64,000 nucleotides of DNA, taken from assembly GCF_003944755.1 (NCBI RefSeq), contig NZ_RWGU01000038.1, positions 1 through 64,000 on the forward strand, read 5' to 3'. Within the stretch, counting starts at the first letter, position 1. The number at the start of each line of letters is the position of its first letter. Source of the DNA: Rhodovulum robiginosum (GTDB lineage: Bacteria > Pseudomonadota > Alphaproteobacteria > Rhodobacterales > Rhodobacteraceae). The notes under the pieces are model-generated. The model saw only the letters and a list, made by a program, of their open reading frames with translations. It ran no database searches and was not told where the DNA came from. Positions 9,631 through 17,551 of the stretch are shown one piece after another. Position numbers and translations under genes: made by a program.

Positions 9631-10383
9631 ATGCGATTTATTACTCCTTTGCTTTGCGCAGGCTTGGCCCTTTCGGCGCTTCCGGCCGCAGCCGTCGAGG
9701 TCCAATGGATCGACTGGATAACAGCCTATGACGACGAAGGCGTCTACACCGTCGAAGGCGTGATCACCTCGGGCAGCGAAACCATAGATGTCACTTACAC
9801 GAATGCGGCGGGCGTCGGCTTCGTTCAGACCGGCACCGGGACGGACTACTTCACCGCAAGCGGCCCTGACTCGCCCTACACCAGTGTCGGGCCGAACGGT
9901 GTGGACAACCGGCCGCCAGCCGCGGAAATGATCGCCCTGCGATATGCCGGCGTGCAGACATTGACGTTCTCTCAGACGGTCGAGAACCTTTACTACTCGT
10001 TCGTCAGCATGAACGGGAATGGGTACCGGTTCGATCAGGATTTCGAGATCCTCAGCTATACCGGCGGCAATGTGGATGGGCAGGGCACCGACGACGCGGG
10101 TTATTGGGGAAGCGGCGGCGTGGTAAAGGTCGATAACGGCGACGGCACATACTCGCTGAACGCCACGGGCGGTGAACCGCACGGGACGATCTTTTTCGAC
10201 GACACGTTCGACAGCCTGACCTGGGCCAGCCTGACCAACGAGTACTGGAACGGTTTCACCATCGGCGTGCAAGGCACGGACGAACAGGTGGGCGAGGTGC
10301 CGCTGCCGGCCGGCGGCGTGCTGTTGCTGAGCGGCCTCGCCGGCGCGGTCTTTGTCGCGCGCCGCAAGCGCGCCAAGACCTAG
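9631..10383 (+). CDS. VPLPA-CTERM sorting-signal exported protein of unknown function
   Basis: The 250-residue product has an N-terminal signal peptide (about residues 1-21, ending LPAAAVE) and a C-terminal sorting signal: VPLPAGG, then a hydrophobic helix, then RRKR. This tripartite tail is the VPLPA-CTERM type, which in Rhodobacteraceae is thought to be handled by an exosortase-like enzyme. The mature part is acidic, rich in Gly, Thr, Tyr and Asp, as in secreted beta-rich proteins; no catalytic motif is visible. GGGGGTGG precedes the ATG. It lies between rpmD and rplO with a terminator on each side, so it is an independent unit placed within the spc operon. Confidence 0.85.
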   Translation: MRFITPLLCAGLALSALPAAAVEVQWIDWITAYDDEGVYTVEGVITSGSETIDVTYTNAAGVGFVQTGTGTDYFTASGPDSPYTSVGPNGVDNRPPAAEMIALRYAGVQTLTFSQTVENLYYSFVSMNGNGYRFDQDFEILSYTGGNVDGQGTDDAGYWGSGGVVKVDNGDGTYSLNATGGEPHGTIFFDDTFDSLTWASLTNEYWNGFTIGVQGTDEQVGEVPLPAGGVLLLSGLAGAVFVARRKRAKT

Positions 10384-10394
10384 GGCCGGGACCG

Positions 10395-10433
10395 CAAACG
10401 CCTCGATAAACACATCGGGGCGTTTGGGCTTTT
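10395..10433 (+). terminator. Intrinsic terminator after the VPLPA-CTERM gene
   Basis: CAAACGCCTCGAT (10395-10407) pairs with ATCGGGGCGTTTG (10414-10426), a 13-bp stem with one G-U pair and loop AAACAC, then GGCTTTT. It lies 12 bases after the stop codon. Confidence 0.8.
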
Positions 10434-10474
10434 ACGCAATGCGCCCGGTGGCTGTTGGTCGGGCGCCAAGTTGC

Positions 10475-10503
10475 TTGCATGGCCGCGCCTCAGCGCGTAT
10501 ACG
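10475..10503 (+). promoter_or_regulatory. Promoter candidate for rplO-secY-adk
   Basis: TTGCAT (10475-10480) and TATACG (10498-10503) are separated by 17 bases. The site follows the terminator at 10395 and lies 96 bases before rplO, so it would restart transcription of the remaining spc genes. Confidence 0.6.
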
Positions 10504-10598
10504 CCCCCGGTGGCCCGCCGGGCCACATTCCACAACCAAGAAACGCCGTGGTCGGCCCATATCGCTTCGGGGGCTGCATCCGGCTAAGGAGAAGCGAC

Positions 10599-11075
10599 AT
10601 GAAACTCAATGAACTGCGCGACAACGACGGCGCGGCGAAAAAGGCCAAGCGGATCGGCCGCGGCCCGGGGTCGGGCAAGGGCAAGACCGCCGGACGCGGC
10701 ATCAAGGGCCAGAAATCCCGCTCGGGCGTGGCCATCAAGGGCTACGAGGGCGGCCAGATGCCGCTTTACCAGCGCCTGCCCAAGCGCGGCTTCAACCAGC
10801 CGGGCCGCAAGCAATTTGCCGTGGTCAACCTCGGGCTCATCCAGAAATTCGTGGATGCCGGCAAGCTGAACGCGAAAAAGCCGATCGACGAAGACGCGCT
10901 GGTGGCCTCGGGCCTGGTGCGCCGCAAGCTTGACGGGGTGCGCATCCTCGCCAAGGGCGAGTTCTCGGCGAAAGTTGATCTCGACGTGACCGGGGCCTCC
11001 AAGTCCGCGATTGAAGCGGTGGAAAAGGCCGGCGGCTCGCTCAAGACCGCGCCCCAGCCGGCTGCGGCCGAATAA
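10599..11075 (+). CDS. rplO: 50S ribosomal protein L15
   Basis: L15 is a late 50S assembly protein. The 158-residue product begins [22 protein letters not shown] and has the Gly-rich [24 protein letters not shown] segment (residues 20-43). The start at 10599 has AAGGAGAAG before it; longer in-frame readings would run through the promoter. It opens a segment that continues to secY and adk. Confidence 0.96.
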   Translation: MKLNELRDNDGAAKKAKRIGRGPGSGKGKTAGRGIKGQKSRSGVAIKGYEGGQMPLYQRLPKRGFNQPGRKQFAVVNLGLIQKFVDAGKLNAKKPIDEDALVASGLVRRKLDGVRILAKGEFSAKVDLDVTGASKSAIEAVEKAGGSLKTAPQPAAAE

Positions 11076-11125
11076 GTGGTTGTTCGCGGCGCCCGCGCCG
11101 CTTAAATCACCCATAGTTTTCCCCT

Positions 11126-11159
11126 GCGCCGCCGAGCCGGAAAACGGTTTCGGCGGCGC
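11126..11159 (+). other. Hairpin in the rplO-secY gap
   Basis: GCGCCGCCGA (11126-11135) pairs perfectly with TCGGCGGCGC (11150-11159). There is no T-run after it, so it is more likely an mRNA processing or stability element than a terminator. It ends 21 bases before the secY start. Confidence 0.5.
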
Positions 11160-11180
11160 TGTCCTGAATAGAGGCTCAGC

Positions 11181-12538
<1,358 letters not shown>

Positions 12539-12542
<4 letters not shown>

Positions 12543-13186
12543 ACATCATCCTTCTTGGACCCCCGGGGGCTGGCAAAGGGACCCAGGCCCGCAAGCTGGT
12601 CGACGAGCGCGGCATGGTTCAGCTTTCAACCGGCGACATGCTGCGCGAGGCGCGCAGCTCGGGCACCGAGATGGGCAAGCGCGTGGCCGAGGTCATGGAT
12701 CGCGGCGAACTGGTGACCGACGAGATCGTGATCGGCCTGATCGACGAAAAGCTCGAGGCCGGCGCCGAGGGCGGTTTCATCTTCGACGGCTTTCCCCGGA
12801 CGCTGGCCCAGGCCGATGCGCTGGCCGAGCTCCTGTCGCGCAAGGGCCAGGGGCTGGATGCGGTGATCGAGATGCGCGTCGACGACGACGCGCTGGTGCA
12901 ACGCATCACCGCGCGGTCCACCTGCGCGGGCTGCGGCGAGGTCTACAACGACATCACCAAGCCGATCCCGGCCGATGGCAAATGCACCAACTGCGGCGCC
13001 ACCGAATTCAAGCGCCGGGCCGACGACAACGAGGAAAGCCTGCGCCAGCGGCTGATGGAATATTACAAGAAGACCTCGCCCCTTATCGGCTATTACTACG
13101 CCAAGGGACAGCTCTCGGCGATCGACGGTCTGGGCGAAATCGACGAGGTCTCGGCCGCAATCAGCGGTGTTCTTAACAAGGCGTAA
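12539..13186 (+). CDS. adk: Adenylate kinase, zinc-lid type
   Basis: Adenylate kinase converts ATP and AMP to two ADP in the cytoplasm. The 215-residue product has the P-loop GPPGAGKGT (residues 7-15), [10 protein letters not shown] (82-91) and a lid with four Cys (129, 132, 149, 152) placed to bind zinc. The length is that of the long-lid bacterial form. It is coupled to secY by an ATGA overlap, the classic secY-adk pair. Confidence 0.97.
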
Positions 13187-13195
13187 TGCGCCCCC

Positions 13196-13224
13196 TTGAC
13201 GCGGCTGGAAAAACGCCCTAGGCA
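13196..13224 (+). promoter_or_regulatory. Promoter candidate for the alpha operon
   Basis: TTGACG (13196-13201) and TAGGCA (13219-13224) are separated by 17 bases. The site begins 10 bases after the adk stop and would give a leader of about 140 bases ahead of rpsM. Confidence 0.6.
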
Positions 13225-13230
13225 CAGCGT

Positions 13231-13370
13231 CTCGATCAAGAATCGACTCTTTGTCGCAGGGCCTCGCGCCCAGGCGAAGAGGGCACCGGCCCGAAGGCAG
13301 CGCGCTTTCGGGCCTCAGTTGTGAAAAAAGGTTCTGGGGCTACGGAACCGCAACGAAAAGGAAGACCTGC
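13231..13370 (+). other. Structured leader ahead of rpsM
   Basis: The untranslated stretch between the promoter candidate and rpsM can form GGCCCGAA/TTCGGGCC (arms at 13290-13297 and 13308-13315) and GGTTC/GAACC near 13330-13350. No gene is visible. It could be a regulatory leader of the alpha operon; this is inference from folding by eye. Confidence 0.35.
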
Positions 13371-13739
13371 GTGGCACGTATCGCTGGCGTCAACATCCCC
13401 ACGGGGAAACGCGTCCCCATTGCACTTACCTACATCCATGGCATCGGCCCGTCCTCGGCCGGCTCGATCTGCGAGGCGGTCGGTATCGACACGGCCCGCC
13501 GCGTCAACGAGCTTTCCGATGCGGAGGTTCTGGCCATCCGCGAGCATATCGACGCCAACTTCTCCGTCGAGGGCGATCTGCGCCGCGAGGTGCAGATGAA
13601 CGTCAAGCGCCTGATGGATCTGGGCTGCTACCGCGGCCTGCGCCACCGCCGCAACCTGCCGGTTCGCGGCCAGCGCACCCATACCAACGCCCGCACCCGC
13701 AAGGGCCCGGCGAAACCCATCGCCGGCAAGAAGAAGTAA
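13371..13739 (+). CDS. rpsM: 30S ribosomal protein S13
   Basis: S13 is at the top of the 30S head and contacts the P-site tRNA. The start is GTG at 13371, with AAAGGAAG upstream; the product then reads [26 protein letters not shown], the standard S13 start. The 122-residue protein ends [24 protein letters not shown]. Longer in-frame readings upstream are not S13-like. Confidence 0.96.
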   Translation: MARIAGVNIPTGKRVPIALTYIHGIGPSSAGSICEAVGIDTARRVNELSDAEVLAIREHIDANFSVEGDLRREVQMNVKRLMDLGCYRGLRHRRNLPVRGQRTHTNARTRKGPAKPIAGKKK

Positions 13740-13754
13740 GGGAGGGCAGGTATC

Positions 13755-14144
13755 ATGGCACGCGACAAGACCCGTACCAAGCGCAAGGAACGCAAGAACA
13801 TCGCCGCCGGTGTGGCGCATGTGAACTCGTCCTTCAACAACACCAAGATCCTGATCTCGGACGTGCAGGGCAACGCGATCTCGTGGTCGTCGGCCGGCAC
13901 CATGGGCTTCAAGGGGTCGCGCAAATCGACGCCTTACGCCGCCCAGATGGCCGCCGAGGACGCCGGCCGCAAGGCGCAGGAACATGGCGTCAAGACGCTC
14001 GAGGTCGAGGTGCAGGGCCCCGGCTCGGGCCGCGAAAGCGCGCTGCGCGCATTGGCCGCTGTCGGTTTCAACATCACCTCGATCCGCGACGTGACCCCGA
14101 TCGCCCATAACGGCTGCCGCCCGCCGAAACGGCGCCGGGTCTGA
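13755..14144 (+). CDS. rpsK: 30S ribosomal protein S11
   Basis: S11 lines the platform near the E site. The 129-residue product includes [48 protein letters not shown] and ends [10 protein letters not shown], matching the family closely. It starts 15 bases after rpsM. Confidence 0.97.
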   Translation: MARDKTRTKRKERKNIAAGVAHVNSSFNNTKILISDVQGNAISWSSAGTMGFKGSRKSTPYAAQMAAEDAGRKAQEHGVKTLEVEVQGPGSGRESALRALAAVGFNITSIRDVTPIAHNGCRPPKRRRV

Positions 14145-14159
14145 CCCTGCCAATTTCCA

Positions 14160-14199
14160 ATTCGGGCCGTGCATCGCCGCGGCCCGAATCCGTCATTTT
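14160..14199 (+). terminator. Hairpin between rpsK and rpoA
   Basis: ATTCGGGCCG (14160-14169) and CGGCCCGAAT (14180-14189) form a perfect 10-bp stem with a 10-base loop, followed by CCGTCATTTT. It could be a partial terminator that lowers rpoA relative to the ribosomal genes, or a processing site. Confidence 0.5.
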
Positions 14200-14258
14200 G
14201 AACCTCGGGCGTGCGCCGCTTCGGACATGGGCAGCGCGCAGGAATTGAGGAGACACGC

Positions 14259-15275
14259 ATGATCCACAAAAACTGGCAGGAACTGATCAAGCCGACACAG
14301 CTTGAGGTCAAGCCCGGCAACGATCCGATGCGTCAGGCCACCGTCATCGCCGAGCCGCTGGAACGCGGCTTTGGCCTGACGTTGGGCAACGCGCTGCGCC
14401 GGGTGCTGATGTCCTCGCTGCAGGGCGCGGCGATCACCAGCGTGCAGATCGACAACGTGCTGCACGAGTTTTCCAGCGTGGCCGGCGTCCGCGAGGACGT
14501 GACCGACATCGTGCTCAACCTCAAGGGCGTGGCGCTGAAGATGGAGGTCGAGGGGCCCAAGCGGGTGTCGATCTCGGCCAAGGGGCCGGGCGTCGTGACC
14601 GCCGGCCAGATCGCCGAAACCGCCGGCATCGAGGTGTTGAACCGCGATCATGTGATCTGCCACCTCGACGAGGGCGCCGATCTGTTCATGGAACTGACGG
14701 TCAATATCGGCAAGGGCTACGTGGCCGCCGACAAGAACCGCCCCGAGGATGCGCCCATCGGGCTGATGCCGATCGACGCGATCTACTCGCCGGTCAGGAA
14801 GGTTGCCTACGATGTGCAGCCCACCCGCGAGGGCCAGGTGCTGGACTATGACAAACTGACGCTGAAGATCGAGACCGACGGGTCGATCTCCCCCGAGGAC
14901 GCCGTGGCCTTCGCCGCGCGCATCCTCCAGGATCAACTGTCGATCTTCGTCAACTTCGAAGAGCCCGAAAGCGCCCAGCGCGCCGACGAGGAAGACGGGC
15001 TGGAGTTCAACCCGCTTCTGCTCAAGAAGGTGGACGAGCTGGAACTGTCGGTGCGTTCGGCCAACTGCCTCAAGAACGACAACATCGTCTATATCGGCGA
15101 TTTGATCCAGAAGACCGAGGCCGAGATGCTGCGCACGCCGAACTTCGGCCGCAAGTCGCTGAACGAGATCAAGGAAGTGCTCTCTGGCATGGGGCTGCAC
15201 CTGGGCATGGATGTCGAGGAATGGCCGCCGGAGAACATCGAGGATCTGGCCAAGAAATTCGAAGACCAGTTCTGA
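14259..15275 (+). CDS. rpoA: DNA-directed RNA polymerase subunit alpha
   Basis: The alpha subunit dimer is the scaffold of RNA polymerase. The 338-residue product starts [17 protein letters not shown] with GAGGAG upstream. The N-terminal domain includes [25 protein letters not shown] (residues 33-57). The C-terminal domain (about 250-338) includes [21 protein letters not shown], the UP-element and activator contact surface, and [14 protein letters not shown]. Earlier in-frame ATG codons are out of register with the family. Confidence 0.97.
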   Translation: MIHKNWQELIKPTQLEVKPGNDPMRQATVIAEPLERGFGLTLGNALRRVLMSSLQGAAITSVQIDNVLHEFSSVAGVREDVTDIVLNLKGVALKMEVEGPKRVSISAKGPGVVTAGQIAETAGIEVLNRDHVICHLDEGADLFMELTVNIGKGYVAADKNRPEDAPIGLMPIDAIYSPVRKVAYDVQPTREGQVLDYDKLTLKIETDGSISPEDAVAFAARILQDQLSIFVNFEEPESAQRADEEDGLEFNPLLLKKVDELELSVRSANCLKNDNIVYIGDLIQKTEAEMLRTPNFGRKSLNEIKEVLSGMGLHLGMDVEEWPPENIEDLAKKFEDQF

Positions 15276-15280
15276 GAATC

Positions 15281-15298
15281 GGTGGGTGCCAACCCACC
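15281..15298 (+). other. Short hairpin between rpoA and rplQ
   Basis: GGTGGGT (15281-15287) and ACCCACC (15292-15298) form a 7-bp stem with a 4-base loop and no T-run. The remaining bases up to rplQ show nothing else. Confidence 0.3.
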
Positions 15299-15401
15299 AC
15301 CCCAAGACCCGGGCCATCGCGCCCCAAGGAGAGCGGCTTCACACGCATGAGCCGCCGGACAAAGCAAAACAGCCCGTAGAGGGCAAGAACGGAGAAAGAC
15401 A

Positions 15402-15824
15402 ATGCGTCACGCTCGCGGCTATCGCCGCCTGAACCGCACCCATGAGCACCGCAAGGCGCTGTTTGCCAACATGGCCGGCGCGCTCATCGAACACGAACAG
15501 ATCAAGACGACCCTGCCCAAGGCGAAAGAGCTCAAGCGCGTGGTCGACAAGCTGATCACGCTGGGCAAGCGCGGCGATCTGCACGCCCGCCGCCAGGCCG
15601 GCGCCCGGCTCAAGCAGGATGCCCATACGGCCAAGCTCTTCGACGTGCTGGGCCCGCGCTATGCCGAGCGGAACGGGGGCTATACCCGGGTTCTCAAGGC
15701 GGGGTTCCGCTATGGTGACATGGCGCCCATGGCCATCGTCGAACTGGTCGACCGCGACCCCGAGGCGAAAGGCGCGGCCGACCGTGCCCGCGTCGAGGCC
15801 GAAGAGGCTGCCGAGGTCGAATAA
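15402..15824 (+). CDS. rplQ: 50S ribosomal protein L17
   Basis: L17 is a 50S protein near the tunnel exit. The 140-residue product starts [24 protein letters not shown] and includes [16 protein letters not shown] and [23 protein letters not shown], all conserved. The end (EAEEAAEVE) is acidic. It is the last gene of the ribosomal cluster and is closed by a terminator. Confidence 0.97.
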   Translation: MRHARGYRRLNRTHEHRKALFANMAGALIEHEQIKTTLPKAKELKRVVDKLITLGKRGDLHARRQAGARLKQDAHTAKLFDVLGPRYAERNGGYTRVLKAGFRYGDMAPMAIVELVDRDPEAKGAADRARVEAEEAAEVE

Positions 15825-15851
15825 GCCGGAGACGGTCACGACACGACCAAG

Positions 15852-15879
15852 GGCCTGCCGCTGCCGCGGCGGGCCTTTT
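15852..15879 (+). terminator. Terminator of the alpha operon
   Basis: GGCCTGCCGC (15852-15861) pairs with GCGGCGGGCC (15866-15875) with one T-G pair and loop TGCC, followed by TTTT. It lies 27 bases past the rplQ stop. The convergent small gene starts its stop codon 35 bases later. Confidence 0.82.
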
Positions 15880-15913
15880 CGTTTGCTTCGTGGGTTACGG
15901 CCGGGGGCGCGGC

Positions 15914-16081
15914 CTATGGCCGGCGATGACCCTGGTCGAGATCACGCGCGACCTCGGCGATAATCAGTCTGAGCTGCGCGTTGTCCAGCGGAGTCGCGCC
16001 AAGAAACTCCAGCATTTCGCTGCGCACGCTTTGCGGAAAGCCCATGACTTGGGTGAAAAGAGAAGGATGGATCTCGCGCAC
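15914..16081 (-). CDS. Predicted 55-residue protein divergent from luxR
   Basis: Reading leftward from a GTG at 16081 gives 55 codons to a TAG at 15914-15916. The reading starts VREIHPSLFTQVMGFPQ and continues with SEMLEFLGATPLD and IIAEVARDLDQGH; it looks like a folded helical protein, not a random frame. AGGAG stands 6 bases before the GTG and an in-frame stop lies just before that, so the start is well bounded. No family is recognised. It is divergent from luxR with 87 bases between starts. The opposite frame (15890-16132) looks non-coding. Function unknown; a quorum-sensing accessory protein is only a guess from position. Confidence 0.6.
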   Translation of the reverse strand: MREIHPSLFTQVMGFPQSVRSEMLEFLGATPLDNAQLRLIIAEVARDLDQGHRRP

Positions 16082-16124
16082 TGCGGGCTCCTGAGGCTAC
16101 AATCTACAACGACCTTATGCGACG

Positions 16125-16147
16125 CAATTTAAGGTTGACGGAAATTG
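16125..16147. promoter_or_regulatory. Inverted repeat in the luxR divergent region
   Basis: CAATTT (16125-16130) and AAATTG (16142-16147) are perfect inverted repeats 11 bases apart. They bracket a TTGACG hexamer, so a dimeric regulator bound here could affect luxR or the divergent small gene. The spacing differs from the classic 20-base lux box. Confidence 0.35.
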
Positions 16148-16163
16148 GCGCAACTTGTCTAAA
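16135..16163 (+). promoter_or_regulatory. Promoter candidate for luxR
   Basis: TTGACG (16135-16140) and TCTAAA (16158-16163) are 17 bases apart. Transcription would begin close to the ATG at 16169, making a leaderless message, or the true start codon could be the ATG at 16205. Confidence 0.35.
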
Positions 16164-16168
16164 AAGTC

Positions 16169-16780
16169 ATGTTCGAAAAGTCTGTGTTCGATCGGGAACT
16201 GAGAATGCTGGATGCGATGGCGCCAGAGGGCTACTTCTTGGCGCTGCATTTGCGGTTCACATCGCCTTTGATGTCGTTCACGACGTACGATCAGGCTTGG
16301 ACGGACCACTATACCGATAACGGGTATGTCCTACGCGATCCGATGACCGCGTGGGGTTTCGCAACCACCGGCTCGACCAGGTGGAGCAACAAACTGATTC
16401 CCGACCCCTTTGGAATCTTCAAAGAGGCCGCGGAATTTGGATTGAGGTTCGGCGTAACGATCTCCTGTGGGCCCATCCGCTCCAGGACTATTGCAAGCGT
16501 GGCACGAGCAGATCGGGAATTCACGGACGCCGAGATCGCCGAAATCGAGACTTTGGTGAAACGGCTTCATGACATGACCGAGCCGCCGCAAGAGCTTACC
16601 CAAGCTCAGATCGAAGCGCTGAAATGCATTGCGGACGGTGACCGGCACGCAGCGGCCGCTGCAAAGCTCGGAATATCGGAAAGTGCTCTAAAGGCCCGTC
16701 TGACGTCAGCGCGTCAGCGGCTCATGGCGCGCACCACTGCCGAAGCCATTCAGCGCGCAAAGGATTACAGGCTGCTCTGA
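16169..16780 (+). CDS. LuxR-family acyl-homoserine-lactone-responsive regulator
   Basis: This 203-residue protein has an N-terminal autoinducer-binding domain and a C-terminal LuxR helix-turn-helix. The invariant ligand-pocket residues are present at TraR spacing: W44, Y48, D57-P58, W72, G101 (TraR W57, Y61, D70-P71, W85, G113). In the DNA-binding part (about 143-200) L151 and G157 match TraR L182 and G188, but the Glu equivalent to TraR E178 is Gln147, and the usual TVK is ALK. luxI follows 58 bases downstream. The region looks lower in GC than its neighbours. The start is uncertain because the ribosome binding site is poor. Confidence 0.92.
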   Translation: MFEKSVFDRELRMLDAMAPEGYFLALHLRFTSPLMSFTTYDQAWTDHYTDNGYVLRDPMTAWGFATTGSTRWSNKLIPDPFGIFKEAAEFGLRFGVTISCGPIRSRTIASVARADREFTDAEIAEIETLVKRLHDMTEPPQELTQAQIEALKCIADGDRHAAAAAKLGISESALKARLTSARQRLMARTTAEAIQRAKDYRLL

Positions 16781-16838
16781 TCGGCATTCGCCTTCCGCAA
16801 GGTTCAACCGTACCAACCCAACCCTGCTGGAGGCACTC

Positions 16839-17429
16839 ATGCTTACCACGACTCTCTCTTTCGAAAACATCCACAACCATGGCGAGCTTTTCGCAAATAT
16901 GCTTCGCGCCCGCCGTGAGCTTTTCATCGTCCACAACAAATGGGACCTGCCCGAGGCCCTGGGGATGGAGTACGACCAGTACGACACCCCGGCCAGCCGC
17001 TGGGTCGTCGTCCATGACGAGCTGGGCAAGGTTCTGGCGGGCAACCGCCTGACTCCCACCACGGCGAAATGCGGCATCTACAGCTACATGATCCGCGACG
17101 CCCAGCTTGGGTTGCTGGACACGATCCCCTCGCACCTTCTCTACGAACCGGCGCCGGTGGCGGAAACCGTCTGGGAAAGCTCGCGCCTGTTCGTGTCGCA
17201 TGACGTGCCGGCGGCGATACGGCGCAGGGTGCATGCGCGGCTGGTCTACGAACTCAGCAAGGCCGCACGGAACCTCGGCGCGACCCAGTGCCTGACGCTT
17301 CTGAACGCGAACTGGCCTCGTTGGGCGGCGCGCGTGGGCGTCGACATGACGGCGATGGGCCCGGCGATGGAGATCGACGGGATCATGAACCAGGTCGTGT
17401 CGATGAACTTCGCCTCGAACCTGCATTGA
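16839..17429 (+). CDS. Acyl-homoserine-lactone synthase (LuxI family)
   Basis: The enzyme makes an acyl-homoserine-lactone signal from S-adenosylmethionine and an acyl carrier. The 196-residue product carries the LuxI invariant residues at the same numbers as LuxI itself: R25, F29, W35, E44, D46, D49 and R70, plus E113 and R116 in WESSRLFV. GCTGGAGG before the ATG is a good ribosome binding site. It is paired with the upstream luxR; no clear lux box was found in the 58-base gap. The acyl chain length cannot be read from the sequence. Confidence 0.95.
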   Translation: MLTTTLSFENIHNHGELFANMLRARRELFIVHNKWDLPEALGMEYDQYDTPASRWVVVHDELGKVLAGNRLTPTTAKCGIYSYMIRDAQLGLLDTIPSHLLYEPAPVAETVWESSRLFVSHDVPAAIRRRVHARLVYELSKAARNLGATQCLTLLNANWPRWAARVGVDMTAMGPAMEIDGIMNQVVSMNFASNLH

Positions 17430-17434
17430 GGCTG

Positions 17435-17479
17435 CCGTGAAACCCGGGCCCTCCGCCTTTGCGGCGGGGGGCCTCACGG
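17435..17479 (+). terminator. Two-part hairpin after luxI
   Basis: CCGTGA (17435-17440) pairs with TCACGG (17474-17479), and inside it GGCCCTCCGCC (17447-17457) pairs with GGCGGGGGGCC (17463-17473) with one T-G pair. No T-run follows, so termination may be partial or Rho-assisted. Confidence 0.45.
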
Positions 17480-17492
17480 CGCGCGACAGGCG

Positions 17493-17521
17493 TTGAACCG
17501 GCGCTTTGCCGGGCGCATATC
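17493..17521 (+). promoter_or_regulatory. Promoter candidate for the Do-type protease
   Basis: TTGAAC (17493-17498) and CATATC (17516-17521) are 17 bases apart, 30 bases before the start codon. Confidence 0.45.
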
Positions 17522-17551
17522 GGGGGCGAACCGGACGACGGAGGTTTGCCC

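Noticed and set aside
15890-16132. An 80-codon + strand frame between rplQ and luxR
   Set aside because: It has no good ribosome binding site, no family-like sequence, and overlaps the more protein-like minus-strand 55-codon frame that has a clear AGGAG.
16781-16838. A lux box between luxR and luxI
   Set aside because: GGTT...AACC near 16801-16818 gives only a few matching pairs and lacks the dyad of a 20-base lux box.
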